Below, piece by piece: positions 8,470 through 17,694 of a stretch of DNA of 64,000 bases (positions within the stretch are counted from its first letter, which is position 1; each line of letters starts with the position of its first letter). This DNA is from Oscillospiraceae bacterium (GTDB lineage Bacteria > Bacillota > Clostridia > Oscillospirales > Ruminococcaceae), in NCBI GenBank assembly GCA_018110985.1, contig JAGAWT010000003.1, forward strand, positions 80,435 through 144,434. Reading direction: 5' to 3'. The position numbers and the translations under genes were made by a program. The notes under the pieces are model-generated. The model saw only the letters and a list, made by a program, of their open reading frames with translations. It did no database searches and had not been told where the DNA came from.

Positions 8470-10125
8470 ATGGAACTTGTGAAAAGATACGAGGCATTTG
8501 CCCCGAAAAAAACGGTATATACAGCCTTTTACTGCCTTTACCTGCTGATATTCGCAGTGACGGCGGTATTCCATGAGCCCTGGCTGGATGAGGCACAGGG
8601 CTGGATGATAGCCCGTGATGCCTCATATCACGATATGCTTTTCCTGCTGCCCCACTACGAAGGACATCCGCCTCTGTGGTGGCTGATACTTTCCGTGCCC
8701 GCAAAGCTTGGGGTGCCATACGAGCTCTCGCTTGGAGCTGTGACATTTGTGATATATGCCCTTACCGCCTATATCATCATGTTCCGTTCAAAGCTGCCTC
8801 CCTTTATACGGCTCATAGTTCCTTTCTGCTACTACACCTTCTATGAATACGGAGTGGTGGCAAGACCCTACGGTATGTATTTCCTGGGCTTCATGCTCAT
8901 GGCGCTTTTCTACAATGAAAGAAATGAAAAGCCCTTCCGCTTTGTTCTCTCCTGTATGCTCGCCTGTGCATCCACAGCCTACGGTCTTGTGTTCTGCGGC
9001 GGGCTTTCAGCCCTGTGGTGCGTGAAGATAATAATTGAGTACAAAAAGGATATACTGAAGTTCATAGGCACAAGGCGCTTCTGGGCGCTGGCTTTGCTGC
9101 TGGGGGTCGCTCTTCTGGAAATGGCTCTGGTTTTCCCCTATGCCGATACCTTTACGGTGGATAATGAGCCCATGACCGCAGCACGCTTCGTCAATTCCTT
9201 TGTTTACCTGTTTTTTATGCTTCCTGCGGATGCCCTCCTCATTGGTGCGGGCGGCGGCCTCGGCACACTGCTGAAATACAATCCCTTTCCTTTGGATCAG
9301 GTATTTATGCTGGGAGGGCTCTCACTTCTGATATGGGTACCCCTTATATCCATTTGCAAAAAGGGAAAGAAGCTGCCGGAGCTTTTCACGGCATACCCTT
9401 TCTTTGCACTGTTTTGTACCTTCGTGTACTTTATGCCCCATCATGAGGGGACAGTGGTCGCATTTTTTGTATTTCTTCTGTGGATATCTTCGGAAAAAGA
9501 GGAGAATGTGCCTGTTTCTGACGGGACTGATATCAAAAGTATGCTGCCTGCGGTGTCAGGAGCGGTGTTATCGCTTGTGTTCGTACTTAATGCCATGTGG
9601 AGCCTGCTTGCCGTGGCAACGGATATCCCAAAGGATTATTATTACGGCAAGGCTGCCGCAAAGTACCTGAAAGATGAAGGGCTTTCGGAGCTGAATGTCA
9701 TGTCGGCGTGGTACGATGAGGCGGATGAATGGTCGGGGCGCATAGTATCCACAAAAAAGCAGCATTATGCTGTGACCATAGTTCCGTATTTCGACCGCAA
9801 CATCTTCTTCAACTTCAATTCCGGCAAAGAGGGCTATATCCTGCATATCATGAACGACGACGTGAACAATGCCGACTTTGCGGAGTGGAAGAACACCGTA
9901 CCGGATGTGCTTGTGGGAGAACCGCAGATAAAGGAAATATACGGAAATGTATCCAACGGGGACTATATACTGATAAAGACCATCCCCTACGATAAGGTCT
10001 CAAAGCTTTCCCATGCCACAAACTTTCTGAGCATTTATCTGCGTAAGGATCTTTTTGACGACTTCCCGGATATACATCCTCAGAATGAAATGGACATGGA
10101 GTTTCTTGAACAAAAAGGAAATTAG
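8470..10125 (+). CDS. GT-C-type membrane glycosyltransferase-like protein, copy 1
   Basis: A 551-residue integral membrane protein with roughly 10 transmembrane helices and a soluble C-terminal domain of about 150 residues. The first extracytoplasmic loop carries EPWLDEAQGWMIARD, an acidic Asp-Glu pair in the position where GT-C enzymes (GT39/ArnT-like) hold their catalytic acid. HYEGHPPLWWL follows. This suggests transfer of a sugar from a polyprenyl-phosphate donor, but the acceptor is unknown. It is a clear paralogue of the next gene, sharing both motifs and the NTVPDVL(V/I)GEP segment near the C-terminus. It starts about 50 bp after the flippase. Confidence 0.75.
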   Translation: MELVKRYEAFAPKKTVYTAFYCLYLLIFAVTAVFHEPWLDEAQGWMIARDASYHDMLFLLPHYEGHPPLWWLILSVPAKLGVPYELSLGAVTFVIYALTAYIIMFRSKLPPFIRLIVPFCYYTFYEYGVVARPYGMYFLGFMLMALFYNERNEKPFRFVLSCMLACASTAYGLVFCGGLSALWCVKIIIEYKKDILKFIGTRRFWALALLLGVALLEMALVFPYADTFTVDNEPMTAARFVNSFVYLFFMLPADALLIGAGGGLGTLLKYNPFPLDQVFMLGGLSLLIWVPLISICKKGKKLPELFTAYPFFALFCTFVYFMPHHEGTVVAFFVFLLWISSEKEENVPVSDGTDIKSMLPAVSGAVLSLVFVLNAMWSLLAVATDIPKDYYYGKAAAKYLKDEGLSELNVMSAWYDEADEWSGRIVSTKKQHYAVTIVPYFDRNIFFNFNSGKEGYILHIMNDDVNNADFAEWKNTVPDVLVGEPQIKEIYGNVSNGDYILIKTIPYDKVSKLSHATNFLSIYLRKDLFDDFPDIHPQNEMDMEFLEQKGN

Positions 10126-10129
10126 GCCG

Positions 10130-11776
10130 ATGGAACAGACAAAGGATCTGCGGACATCTCTCAGGGGCTTTCTGCCCTGCGGGGCTTTCCTGCTTTATAC
10201 GGTACTGTTTTTTGTGACTTCCGTTTTCCATGAGCCGTGGCTCGATGAAGCCCAGAGCTGGCTCATAGCAAGGGATGCCTCATTTCATGACATGGTCTTC
10301 GTACTGCCCCATTATGAGGGACATCCCCCTTTCTGGTGGCTGCTTTTATCCCTTCCCGCAAAACTCGGTCTTGACTATGAAATGTCTCTTACGGTCATAA
10401 GCTGCGCAGTCTTTGCGGCAATATCCTTTCTGGTCATATTCAGATCCCCTTTTCCGCTTTATGTGAGGCTTTTGCTGCCGCTCAGCTATCATATCTTCTA
10501 CGGCTACGGCGTTATAGCCCGCCCCTACGGTATCTGCATACTTGCTTTCATTCTTATGGGCATCACCTATAAGGAAAGGGATGAAAAGCCTTTTCTCTAT
10601 ATCTTCGCGAACATACTGGCCTGCTCGGCGACTGCCTTTGCGGTAGTGCTCTGCGGCGGTCTGGCTCTGTGCTGGTGCATAGACCTTTTCAGGGAATACA
10701 GAAAGGATATCCCGTCCTTTTTCAGGAACAAAAGGTTCTTTGCGCTGCTTTTGCTGCTGTGCTTTGCCCTCTTTGAGCTGTATCTCTTCATACCCTATGA
10801 AGATACTTTTTCCTATTCGGAGGATCCGCTGACTGCGGGGGCTTTCCTTCACGGAATGTATTATATGCTCCTTATGCTGCCCGCCGATGCGCTGCTTATC
10901 GGCACGGGGATGGGGCTGGGAGGACAGGTGAAATACAGCAGCTTCCTTCCGAGGGAATACCTTTCCATGACCGTTGTCAGCCTTGCGATGTACTTCTTCC
11001 TTTTCAGACTGCTTCTCAGGAAGAACAAGGCAAAAGAGTTTGTCCTGCCCTATGTCCTGCTTTCGGCTTTCGGTGCGGGTGTGTATTTCACGGTACACCA
11101 TGAGGGCATGGTTTTCGTGTTCATCCTGTTTGTGCTGTGGATATGCTTTGACAGCAAAGAGGACAGGGCTTTGAAGATCGACGGATACATAAACAGAGCT
11201 AAGGCGGACAGGCTCGGACTGTGCCTGCTGGCGGGAAGTGCCGCTCTGGAATGTATCTGGTCTGCGGTGGATATCACCGCCGACATAAGGGGCAATTTCT
11301 ATTACGGCAGAGAGGTCGCCGCATATTTAAAGGAAACGGGGCTTTGGGAAAGAAATATAATGACCCCTTTCTACGAAAACGCAGACAGCAGCTTTCTGAG
11401 CACTAACAAGCAGGAGACCGCCGCAACGGTGAACCCCTATTTCGACAAGAATATTTTCTTCGGACTCAATTCCGGCAATGAGGGGTACATAATACACCGC
11501 AACTCGGAGGAGATAAACGAAAAGAATCTTGCGGAGTGGAAAAATACCGTTCCCGATGTCCTCATAGGCGAGCCGGATCTTCTGACAGCCTACGGCAGGG
11601 ACAGCGGTATCGGAAATTCGGATTATATACTTATAAATACCTTTCCCTTTGCACAGCTTGTGAAAATGGGCGGATATACCACTTACACGAGCGTATATCT
11701 CAGAAAGGATCTTTTTAAGGAATACCCGGATATACAGCCGCAGAATGAGATGGACAGGGAGTTTATCTCCCCGTGA
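10130..11776 (+). CDS. GT-C-type membrane glycosyltransferase-like protein, copy 2
   Basis: A 548-residue paralogue of the preceding gene, with the same EPWLDEAQSWLIARD loop, the same HYEGHPPFWWL motif, about 10 membrane helices, and the same C-terminal soluble domain (NPYFDKNIFFGLNSGNEGYI). I start it at the ATG at 10130, 4 bp after the upstream stop, because AAAGGA lies in front of it; the frame is open further upstream inside the previous gene. The tandem pair most likely arose by duplication and may add different sugars, or the same sugar at different positions. Function is inferred from topology and motif only. Confidence 0.75.
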   Translation: MEQTKDLRTSLRGFLPCGAFLLYTVLFFVTSVFHEPWLDEAQSWLIARDASFHDMVFVLPHYEGHPPFWWLLLSLPAKLGLDYEMSLTVISCAVFAAISFLVIFRSPFPLYVRLLLPLSYHIFYGYGVIARPYGICILAFILMGITYKERDEKPFLYIFANILACSATAFAVVLCGGLALCWCIDLFREYRKDIPSFFRNKRFFALLLLLCFALFELYLFIPYEDTFSYSEDPLTAGAFLHGMYYMLLMLPADALLIGTGMGLGGQVKYSSFLPREYLSMTVVSLAMYFFLFRLLLRKNKAKEFVLPYVLLSAFGAGVYFTVHHEGMVFVFILFVLWICFDSKEDRALKIDGYINRAKADRLGLCLLAGSAALECIWSAVDITADIRGNFYYGREVAAYLKETGLWERNIMTPFYENADSSFLSTNKQETAATVNPYFDKNIFFGLNSGNEGYIIHRNSEEINEKNLAEWKNTVPDVLIGEPDLLTAYGRDSGIGNSDYILINTFPFAQLVKMGGYTTYTSVYLRKDLFKEYPDIQPQNEMDREFISP

Positions 11777-11817
11777 CAGCATTGTAATGTTGGTGTTTTA
11801 CAGTTTTCGGAGCACTT

Positions 11818-13290
11818 ATGTATAAAAAAAATCTGAGTGGGATCTACAAGCACTGGGATTTTCTTATCATACATATGATATGCGTTCAGTTGGCTTTTTT
11901 TCTGTCATGTATGATAAGAAACGGATTTACGGAGAATCCCTATTCAAAGGACATATATACGAGCGTAGCCATTGTTTCGGAGTGCTCGTGCATGATCTGC
12001 GTTATCCTTTTCAAGACCCTTAAAAATATACTCAAGCGCAGTTTTGGCGGAGAGATCAGGGCAGTGCTGATCCAGAGCGCCGGGGTACTGCTGGGCGATT
12101 CTCTGTTTCTCTTTGCTGTAAAGCGAAGTGCGGAGTACTCCAGGATCGCCTTGTTCCTGATGGCAGGGATATACTTTGTCTTAGCGTTATCCGTGACTTT
12201 TTTCCACAAAAGGGTACTCAACGAAAACAGGAAAAAAGCCGCAAAGACCCGGAAAATGCTCATAGTTACCACATCAGACAGGGCATATAGTCTGTACAGT
12301 GAAATGAGTTCTTCACAGACCCTCAATTATTCCCTGATAGGCGTGTCGCTGATAGACGGATCCTCTGCACAGACTCAGACGGATGAAACAAGCGGGATCC
12401 GTATCATTTCCCGTGATGCGGAGGAGCTTAAAGAGTATATACGCCATGAGTGGATAGATGCCATATTCATAGACCTTCCCTTTGATACTGCCTGTTTGTC
12501 GGAAATACTGGATCTTACAGCTTCTGCCGGCATTACTCTGCATATTGATATAGACCAGATAAATATCTCTTCCGGGGAAAGCCGCAAGCTGGTGGAGCGT
12601 ATAGGCGAACATACGGTCATGACTACAAGTATAAACACCGTTTCGGCAGAGGAACTGTTCCTGAAAAGAGCCATGGACATAGTCGGCGGACTGCTTGGAT
12701 GTGTGCTCACCGGTCTGATAGCTCTGTTTCTTGCACCTGCAATAAAACTTTCTTCTCCGGGTCCTGTGTTCTTCACACAGGAAAGGGTGGGGAGAAACGG
12801 GAAAAAGTTCAGGATGTATAAGTTCCGCAGTATGTACATCGATGCGGAGGAAAGGAAAAAAGCTCTTGCTTCGGAAAACCGTGTGAGTGACGGGATGATG
12901 TTCAAGCTGGATTACGATCCTAGAGTGATAGGCTGTGAAATGCGACCCGACGGTACTGTGAAAAAGGGGCTTGGAAACTTCATCCGTGACACCTCAATAG
13001 ATGAGTTCCCACAGTTCTACAATGTCCTGAAGGGGGAAATGTCCCTGGTGGGCACACGCCCGCCCACTGTTGATGAATGGGAAAAATACGAACTCAGTCA
13101 CCGTGCACGTCTTGCCATAAAGCCGGGCATAACAGGGCTCTGGCAGGTGAGCGGAAGGAGCAGTATAACGGATTTCAACGAGGTAGTAAGGCTTGATACC
13201 AAGTATATATCCGAATGGAGTCTTTTTCTTGATATAAAAATACTTCTGAAGACCATTAAGGTCGTTCTGAAAAGGGAAGGTGCGATGTAG
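11818..13290 (+). CDS. Polyprenyl-phosphate sugar phosphotransferase (priming enzyme, WbaP/WcaJ-like)
   Basis: Starts synthesis of a repeat-unit polysaccharide by moving a sugar-1-phosphate from a UDP-sugar to undecaprenyl phosphate. It has 490 residues: four N-terminal transmembrane segments, a central CoA-binding-like domain (about 130-250) and a C-terminal bacterial sugar transferase domain (about 280-490). That last domain has a re-entrant helix (RAMDIVGGLLGC), GPVFFTQERVGRNGKKF, YKFRSMY, the catalytic-region DEFPQFYNVLKGEMSLVG and GLWQVSGRS. The length and topology match the polyisoprenyl-phosphate hexose-1-phosphate transferase family. Its stop codon is immediately followed by the next gene's ATG, so the two are translationally linked despite very different base composition. 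Confidence 0.95.
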   Translation: MYKKNLSGIYKHWDFLIIHMICVQLAFFLSCMIRNGFTENPYSKDIYTSVAIVSECSCMICVILFKTLKNILKRSFGGEIRAVLIQSAGVLLGDSLFLFAVKRSAEYSRIALFLMAGIYFVLALSVTFFHKRVLNENRKKAAKTRKMLIVTTSDRAYSLYSEMSSSQTLNYSLIGVSLIDGSSAQTQTDETSGIRIISRDAEELKEYIRHEWIDAIFIDLPFDTACLSEILDLTASAGITLHIDIDQINISSGESRKLVERIGEHTVMTTSINTVSAEELFLKRAMDIVGGLLGCVLTGLIALFLAPAIKLSSPGPVFFTQERVGRNGKKFRMYKFRSMYIDAEERKKALASENRVSDGMMFKLDYDPRVIGCEMRPDGTVKKGLGNFIRDTSIDEFPQFYNVLKGEMSLVGTRPPTVDEWEKYELSHRARLAIKPGITGLWQVSGRSSITDFNEVVRLDTKYISEWSLFLDIKILLKTIKVVLKREGAM

Positions 13291-14526
13291 ATGCAGGAAA
13301 CGGAGATAAAAAAATATCCTGAGACGGCTGTAAAATTGTATATTGGAGCATTCATTTGTATGCTTATAAGTGAAATGCTCCTGATGTCAATGGTATTGAC
13401 GACTTTTTCTGTTATGCTTTATGTTAGAGAAACGCTATTACTTGTTTCCAAAATACTTATAGTAGTAAAAATATTGAAATATGACTTAAACCAGCGTGCA
13501 TTTCTGATTTTTGTTGGTATACCGCTTTTTATCATATCACAGATACAATTTTACACCGTTGATGGCAGGTTTATACCTACACTTTTTCCAATGATAATTG
13601 GTTCTTTGAATGTGGATTTCAAGAGGATCGCTAAGGTGTATTTTTATACAGCAAGTTCTTTTTTGGTCACCATGTTCATTATGTCGATCGCTGGGGTGAT
13701 CCCCGACTTGCAGTATCCAACGGTGATAGAAGTTTTGGGTTCAAGTGTAAGGCACTCCTTCGGATTATACTACACAGCATTTTTAGGCTCCTTTGGTTTT
13801 TCTGTCATGATCGCCTTTATTATAGCGTATAATGATGACATGACTTTTCTGCATTATGTTGCCGGCCTGATTTTGACATTTCTTATCTTTTGGGCATGTA
13901 AGACCAGAGTAGATCTAATTTGTATGTTGATCCTCTGGATCGGAGTTTTTGTTATAAATATTTTGAAAAAGAAAGACTTCATAGAAAAAAAAGGACAAAG
14001 CAATCTACTCTGTAAGATCTATGAAACAGTTTGCATATACAGTGATATAATCGCTGCTGTTGTTATGACGGCATTAACATTGATGTATGACGATAAAAAC
14101 TCTTTTTTTGTTCGTCTTAACGGGATACTGAGCGGTCGTTTGTATCTTGGAAAAGAAGCTTTTGCAAGGTATACCCCAAAGCTGTTCGGTCAGGTTGTGC
14201 AGATGACCGGAAATGGCGGGTCTGTAGAACCGAGAGAAAACTATTTTTTCATAGATTGTTCGTACATACTGTGTTTATTGCAGAATGGTATTATTGTGAC
14301 ATTGATAATGATGCTGATATTTATTATCATCGGCAAACGGTACAAATATAATTATATTATGCTTTATTGCCTTGCCTTGATGTCTTTGAATTGTATGATA
14401 GCTATGCACTGGGACAATATATGTATAAATTTTTTGGCAGTCGCATTCACCGCTTCCGGTGGGATAGAGTTGAACGAATTACCATTTATGAAAAAGCTAA
14501 ACTCTTTTATCCCAGTAAAAAAATGA
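13291..14526 (+). CDS. Wzy-like polysaccharide polymerase candidate (polytopic membrane protein)
   Basis: A 411-residue protein with about 10-12 transmembrane helices and little else, as expected for an O-antigen polymerase/ligase. A longer hydrophilic loop in the C-terminal half (about residues 265-310, including GRLYLGKEAFARYTPKLFGQ) resembles the periplasmic loop of Wzy proteins. No sequence motif proves the assignment; Wzy proteins are very divergent and identified mainly by topology and cluster position. The gene starts on the base after the priming-enzyme stop. It is strikingly AT-rich compared with both neighbours, which suggests recent acquisition of this strain-specific component. 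Confidence 0.65.
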   Translation: MQETEIKKYPETAVKLYIGAFICMLISEMLLMSMVLTTFSVMLYVRETLLLVSKILIVVKILKYDLNQRAFLIFVGIPLFIISQIQFYTVDGRFIPTLFPMIIGSLNVDFKRIAKVYFYTASSFLVTMFIMSIAGVIPDLQYPTVIEVLGSSVRHSFGLYYTAFLGSFGFSVMIAFIIAYNDDMTFLHYVAGLILTFLIFWACKTRVDLICMLILWIGVFVINILKKKDFIEKKGQSNLLCKIYETVCIYSDIIAAVVMTALTLMYDDKNSFFVRLNGILSGRLYLGKEAFARYTPKLFGQVVQMTGNGGSVEPRENYFFIDCSYILCLLQNGIIVTLIMMLIFIIIGKRYKYNYIMLYCLALMSLNCMIAMHWDNICINFLAVAFTASGGIELNELPFMKKLNSFIPVKK

Positions 14527-14585
14527 AGTTATTTTACTCCTACAACTAATAACTGTTCATAAACAATTGAAGGGATGAGTTTATT

Positions 14586-16130
14586 ATGAAAACCACAATA
14601 ATAGGTGCGGGTCCTGCCGGGCTTACGGCAGCATATGAGCTTTTAAAGCGTGCTCCGGAGACGGAAGTAGTCATCCTTGAGGAAACAGATGCCATCGGCG
14701 GCATATCCCGGACGGTGCGTTATAAAAACAACCGCATGGATATAGGCGGTCACCGCTTTTTCTCCAAGATAGACCGTGTCAACAGGATGTGGGAGGAGCT
14801 TATGCCCCTGCAAGGCTCACCCTCCTTCGACGACAAGAAGCTGGGACGCTGTCATGAAATGGCCGAGGGCGGTCCCGACCCGGAAAAGACCGACCGTGTC
14901 ATGCTCAAGCGCACAAGGGTCTCCCGTATCTACTTTGACCGCAAGTTTTTTGATTATCCCGTCAGCGCAAAGGTATTCACCCAGATGGGACCCGGCATGA
15001 TGATAAAAGCAGGCCTCAGCTACCTGCTCTCCTGCTTCAGAAAGCTGCCGGAGGATAATCTGGAAAACTTCTACATCAATCGCTTCGGCAGGGTGCTGTA
15101 TTCCATGTTCTTTGAGGGATATACAGCCAAGCTGTGGGGGCGCCATCCCTCCCGTATATCCGCCGACTGGGGCGCACAGCGTGTAAAGGGGCTGTCCGTA
15201 CTGGCTGTGGCAAAGGATATGCTGCAAAAGATATTCGGTGCCAAGTCCGACAAGGTGGAGACTTCTCTCATAGGAGAGTTTGAATATCCCAAATACGGTC
15301 CCGGTCAGCTTTGGGAGACCTGTGCCGAGGAGATACGCAGAATGGGCGGAAAGATCCTTTTCGGCTGCTCCGTCAAGCGCATACTCACCGATGACGGAAA
15401 AGTAAGCGCCGTTGTATACGAACATGACGGGCACACCTACACCGAGGAGGGGGATGTGTTCTTCTCCTCCATGCCCCTTAAAGATCTGGTGCTGGGCATG
15501 AACGCCCCCGAACGTGTGGAAAAGGTGGCGGAGGGACTGCCTTACAGGGATTTTGTCACTATCGGTATGAAGGTGGACAGGCTCGCCCTGAAAAACAGGA
15601 CAGATATGAGGACCCTCGGCAATATCGTTCCCGACTGCTGGATATATGTGCAGGATCCCGGCATGAAGATGGGACGTATACAGATCTTCAACAACTGGTC
15701 TCCCTACCTTGTGGGGGATCCGGAAAAATATGTGTGGCTGGGGCTTGAATTCTTCTGCGAGGAGGGGGATAAGTTCTGGACCATGGATGAGCGTGACTTT
15801 GCACTTCTGGCTGCGGATGAACTGGTGAAGATGGGTGTCATATCCTCAAAGAAGGATGTGCGTGACTATCACCTGGAACGTGTTAAAAAGGCATATCCCG
15901 CCTATTTTGATACCTATTCCGACATTGACACTGTCACGGACTACATAGACACCTTTGACAACCTCTACTGCATAGGCAGGAACGGTCAGCACCGTTACAA
16001 CAATATGGACCATTCCATGATGACAGCCTTTGAGAGCGTGGACAACATCCTCTCCGGCAAGAAGACAAAGGAAAATGTCTGGAACGTGAACACCGAGCAG
16101 GAGTATCACGAGAGCAAAAAGGAAGCCTGA
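14586..16130 (+). CDS. FAD/NAD(P)-dependent oxidoreductase, UDP-galactopyranose-mutase-like
   Basis: A 514-residue flavoprotein. The N-terminus is a Rossmann dinucleotide site ([15 protein letters not shown]), followed by an acidic residue closing the ribose pocket (VVILEE) and the GGISRTV / [10 protein letters not shown] segments seen in UDP-galactopyranose mutase-like and protoporphyrinogen-oxidase-like enzymes. The C-terminus has [19 protein letters not shown], which places FAD again. It could isomerise or oxidise a nucleotide sugar for the polysaccharide, but true Glf proteins are shorter (about 370-390 residues), so I do not assign that activity. Base composition returns to the chromosomal average here. 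Confidence 0.85.
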   Translation: MKTTIIGAGPAGLTAAYELLKRAPETEVVILEETDAIGGISRTVRYKNNRMDIGGHRFFSKIDRVNRMWEELMPLQGSPSFDDKKLGRCHEMAEGGPDPEKTDRVMLKRTRVSRIYFDRKFFDYPVSAKVFTQMGPGMMIKAGLSYLLSCFRKLPEDNLENFYINRFGRVLYSMFFEGYTAKLWGRHPSRISADWGAQRVKGLSVLAVAKDMLQKIFGAKSDKVETSLIGEFEYPKYGPGQLWETCAEEIRRMGGKILFGCSVKRILTDDGKVSAVVYEHDGHTYTEEGDVFFSSMPLKDLVLGMNAPERVEKVAEGLPYRDFVTIGMKVDRLALKNRTDMRTLGNIVPDCWIYVQDPGMKMGRIQIFNNWSPYLVGDPEKYVWLGLEFFCEEGDKFWTMDERDFALLAADELVKMGVISSKKDVRDYHLERVKKAYPAYFDTYSDIDTVTDYIDTFDNLYCIGRNGQHRYNNMDHSMMTAFESVDNILSGKKTKENVWNVNTEQEYHESKKEA

Positions 16131-16280
16131 CCGTCTTCCGTGACATTTACAGGGACATAGGATGCAGGGCGGATCGGACGGGGAAAGGCATGGAAAAGTG
16201 CCATTACTGACATATGCCGGTACATCGGTGAACTATCGGTGATGTCTCCGTCTGCAAAGCCTTTTCGGGAGTGTAGCGAC

Positions 16281-16958
16281 ATGAATGGAAAGCTGCTTTT
16301 ATCTGTCATAATGAACACAGCCATCGTGCTTATGGTTGCAGCGGGGCTTGTGATATCCTTTACCGCGCGGGGTGATACATCCACCTTTCAGGGGGACAGA
16401 CTGGGTATATTCATTTACTTTACGGTAGATTCCAATGTGCTTTGCGCAATAGTCTCCGCCATATATGTATACCTTGCGCTCAGGCACAAAAACGCAGCGG
16501 ATATACCGAAGGCAGGGTATGTACTGCGCCTTGTTTCTACGGTGGGTGTCCTTGTCACTCTCTTTGTGACCGTGTTTTTCCTTGCACCTTCCGCAAAAGG
16601 CGGACTTCCCGCTCTGCTGACAAATGCAAACTTTTTCTTTCATCTGGTGGTGCCTCTTACATCCATTGTTTCCTTTGCGCTTTTTGAGGGAACGGAGGTC
16701 ATCGGTTTCAGAGACTGCCTGTGGGGCATAGCGCCCGTTTTCCTGTACTCTGTATTCTACGCAGGGCGCATACTCGCCAATCTTGACGGGGGAAAGGTCG
16801 TGCCGTCCTATGATTTCTATGGCTTCTTAAAAGGCGGGGTGCAGTTCCTGCCGCTGGTACTGATAATAATGTACAGCTTTTCCTATGTTCTGGCTGTATC
16901 GTCCATGGGTCTGAACAGACTTGGGCTTTGGGTGTCAAACGGACATTCCGGCAAATAG
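16281..16958 (+). CDS. Pr6Pr-family integral membrane protein
   Basis: About 225 residues with six predicted membrane helices and almost no soluble part. The FTVDSNVLCAI segment after the first loop resembles the FT-x-x-SN signature of the Pr6Pr/FAR-17a-like membrane family, and a YDFYGF segment lies in a later loop. No function has been assigned to the family as far as I know. I place the start at 16281 because GGGAG is spaced before it and the following residues form a normal N-terminal helix; an in-frame GTG at 16239 is possible. It sits between the flavoenzyme and a GNAT gene, so a role in the polysaccharide cluster is uncertain. Confidence 0.7.
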   Translation: MNGKLLLSVIMNTAIVLMVAAGLVISFTARGDTSTFQGDRLGIFIYFTVDSNVLCAIVSAIYVYLALRHKNAADIPKAGYVLRLVSTVGVLVTLFVTVFFLAPSAKGGLPALLTNANFFFHLVVPLTSIVSFALFEGTEVIGFRDCLWGIAPVFLYSVFYAGRILANLDGGKVVPSYDFYGFLKGGVQFLPLVLIIMYSFSYVLAVSSMGLNRLGLWVSNGHSGK

Positions 16959-17021
16959 TGCCGCCTGAGGAGTTATGGGCGCATACAGCTCAGGTCGTTC
17001 GGGATATTGTGGGGGAGTTAC

Positions 17022-17429
17022 ATGGAAATAAAGCGTGTGTCGGAGACCGACAGGGTCGATGAGTTTATAAACACGGAGTTTTCGGATCATGCTGTCCATT
17101 GTGATGTGGAGCTCAACTATGAGGAGTTTTGCTTTATTGCAGAGGATGAGGGCAGTATAGCCGGAGTTATCACAGGCCGTGCCTACTACAATGAGGTACA
17201 TATCGGAGATCTGATAGTTTGCAAGGCTCACAGGAGAAAAGGCGTCGGCAGCAGGCTCGTTGCTGCCGTGGAAGATGCGTATAAGGGAAAGGGCTATGAG
17301 AAGATAGCACTTACGACTTTTGGCTTTCAGGCGCCTGAGTTTTACAAAAAGCTCGGATATGAACCGGAATTTGTCCGTGAGGACAAGGATCCGAAGCTCA
17401 GCAAGTATTTCTATCTGAAGAAGATCTGA
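17022..17429 (+). CDS. GNAT-family N-acetyltransferase
   Basis: A 135-residue single-domain acetyltransferase. Motif A (VCKAHRRKGVGSRLV) carries the R/Q-x-x-G-x-G/A acetyl-CoA pyrophosphate loop, and motif B (FYKKLGYEPEFV) follows. A GGGGGAG ribosome-binding site precedes the ATG at 17022. The substrate cannot be predicted; GNAT members acetylate amino sugars, proteins, drugs or small metabolites. Its position among polysaccharide genes makes sugar acetylation possible but does not show it. Confidence 0.88.
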   Translation: MEIKRVSETDRVDEFINTEFSDHAVHCDVELNYEEFCFIAEDEGSIAGVITGRAYYNEVHIGDLIVCKAHRRKGVGSRLVAAVEDAYKGKGYEKIALTTFGFQAPEFYKKLGYEPEFVREDKDPKLSKYFYLKKI

Positions 17430-17694
17430 ACAGGGATCGCAGGAAGGGCTGCAAAAGGGAAAAGCTTAAGCGGAGATCGTACAGCGATTTTATGACGGAT
17501 CGAAAAAGCGTACCTGCAAACAGGCACAGGTGAGATATGGCAGTTACTTGAAAGATATCGTTTTATAGTGCGATGCGATCTAAGTAAGACAGCAGGTACA
17601 GAGAAAAGCAAAAGGATAATAACAGATATTTACTGTCGGCCTGAATGACAGGGCGGCATTATCGACAAAAAACAAGCAGGGAAAGAGATGCTTT

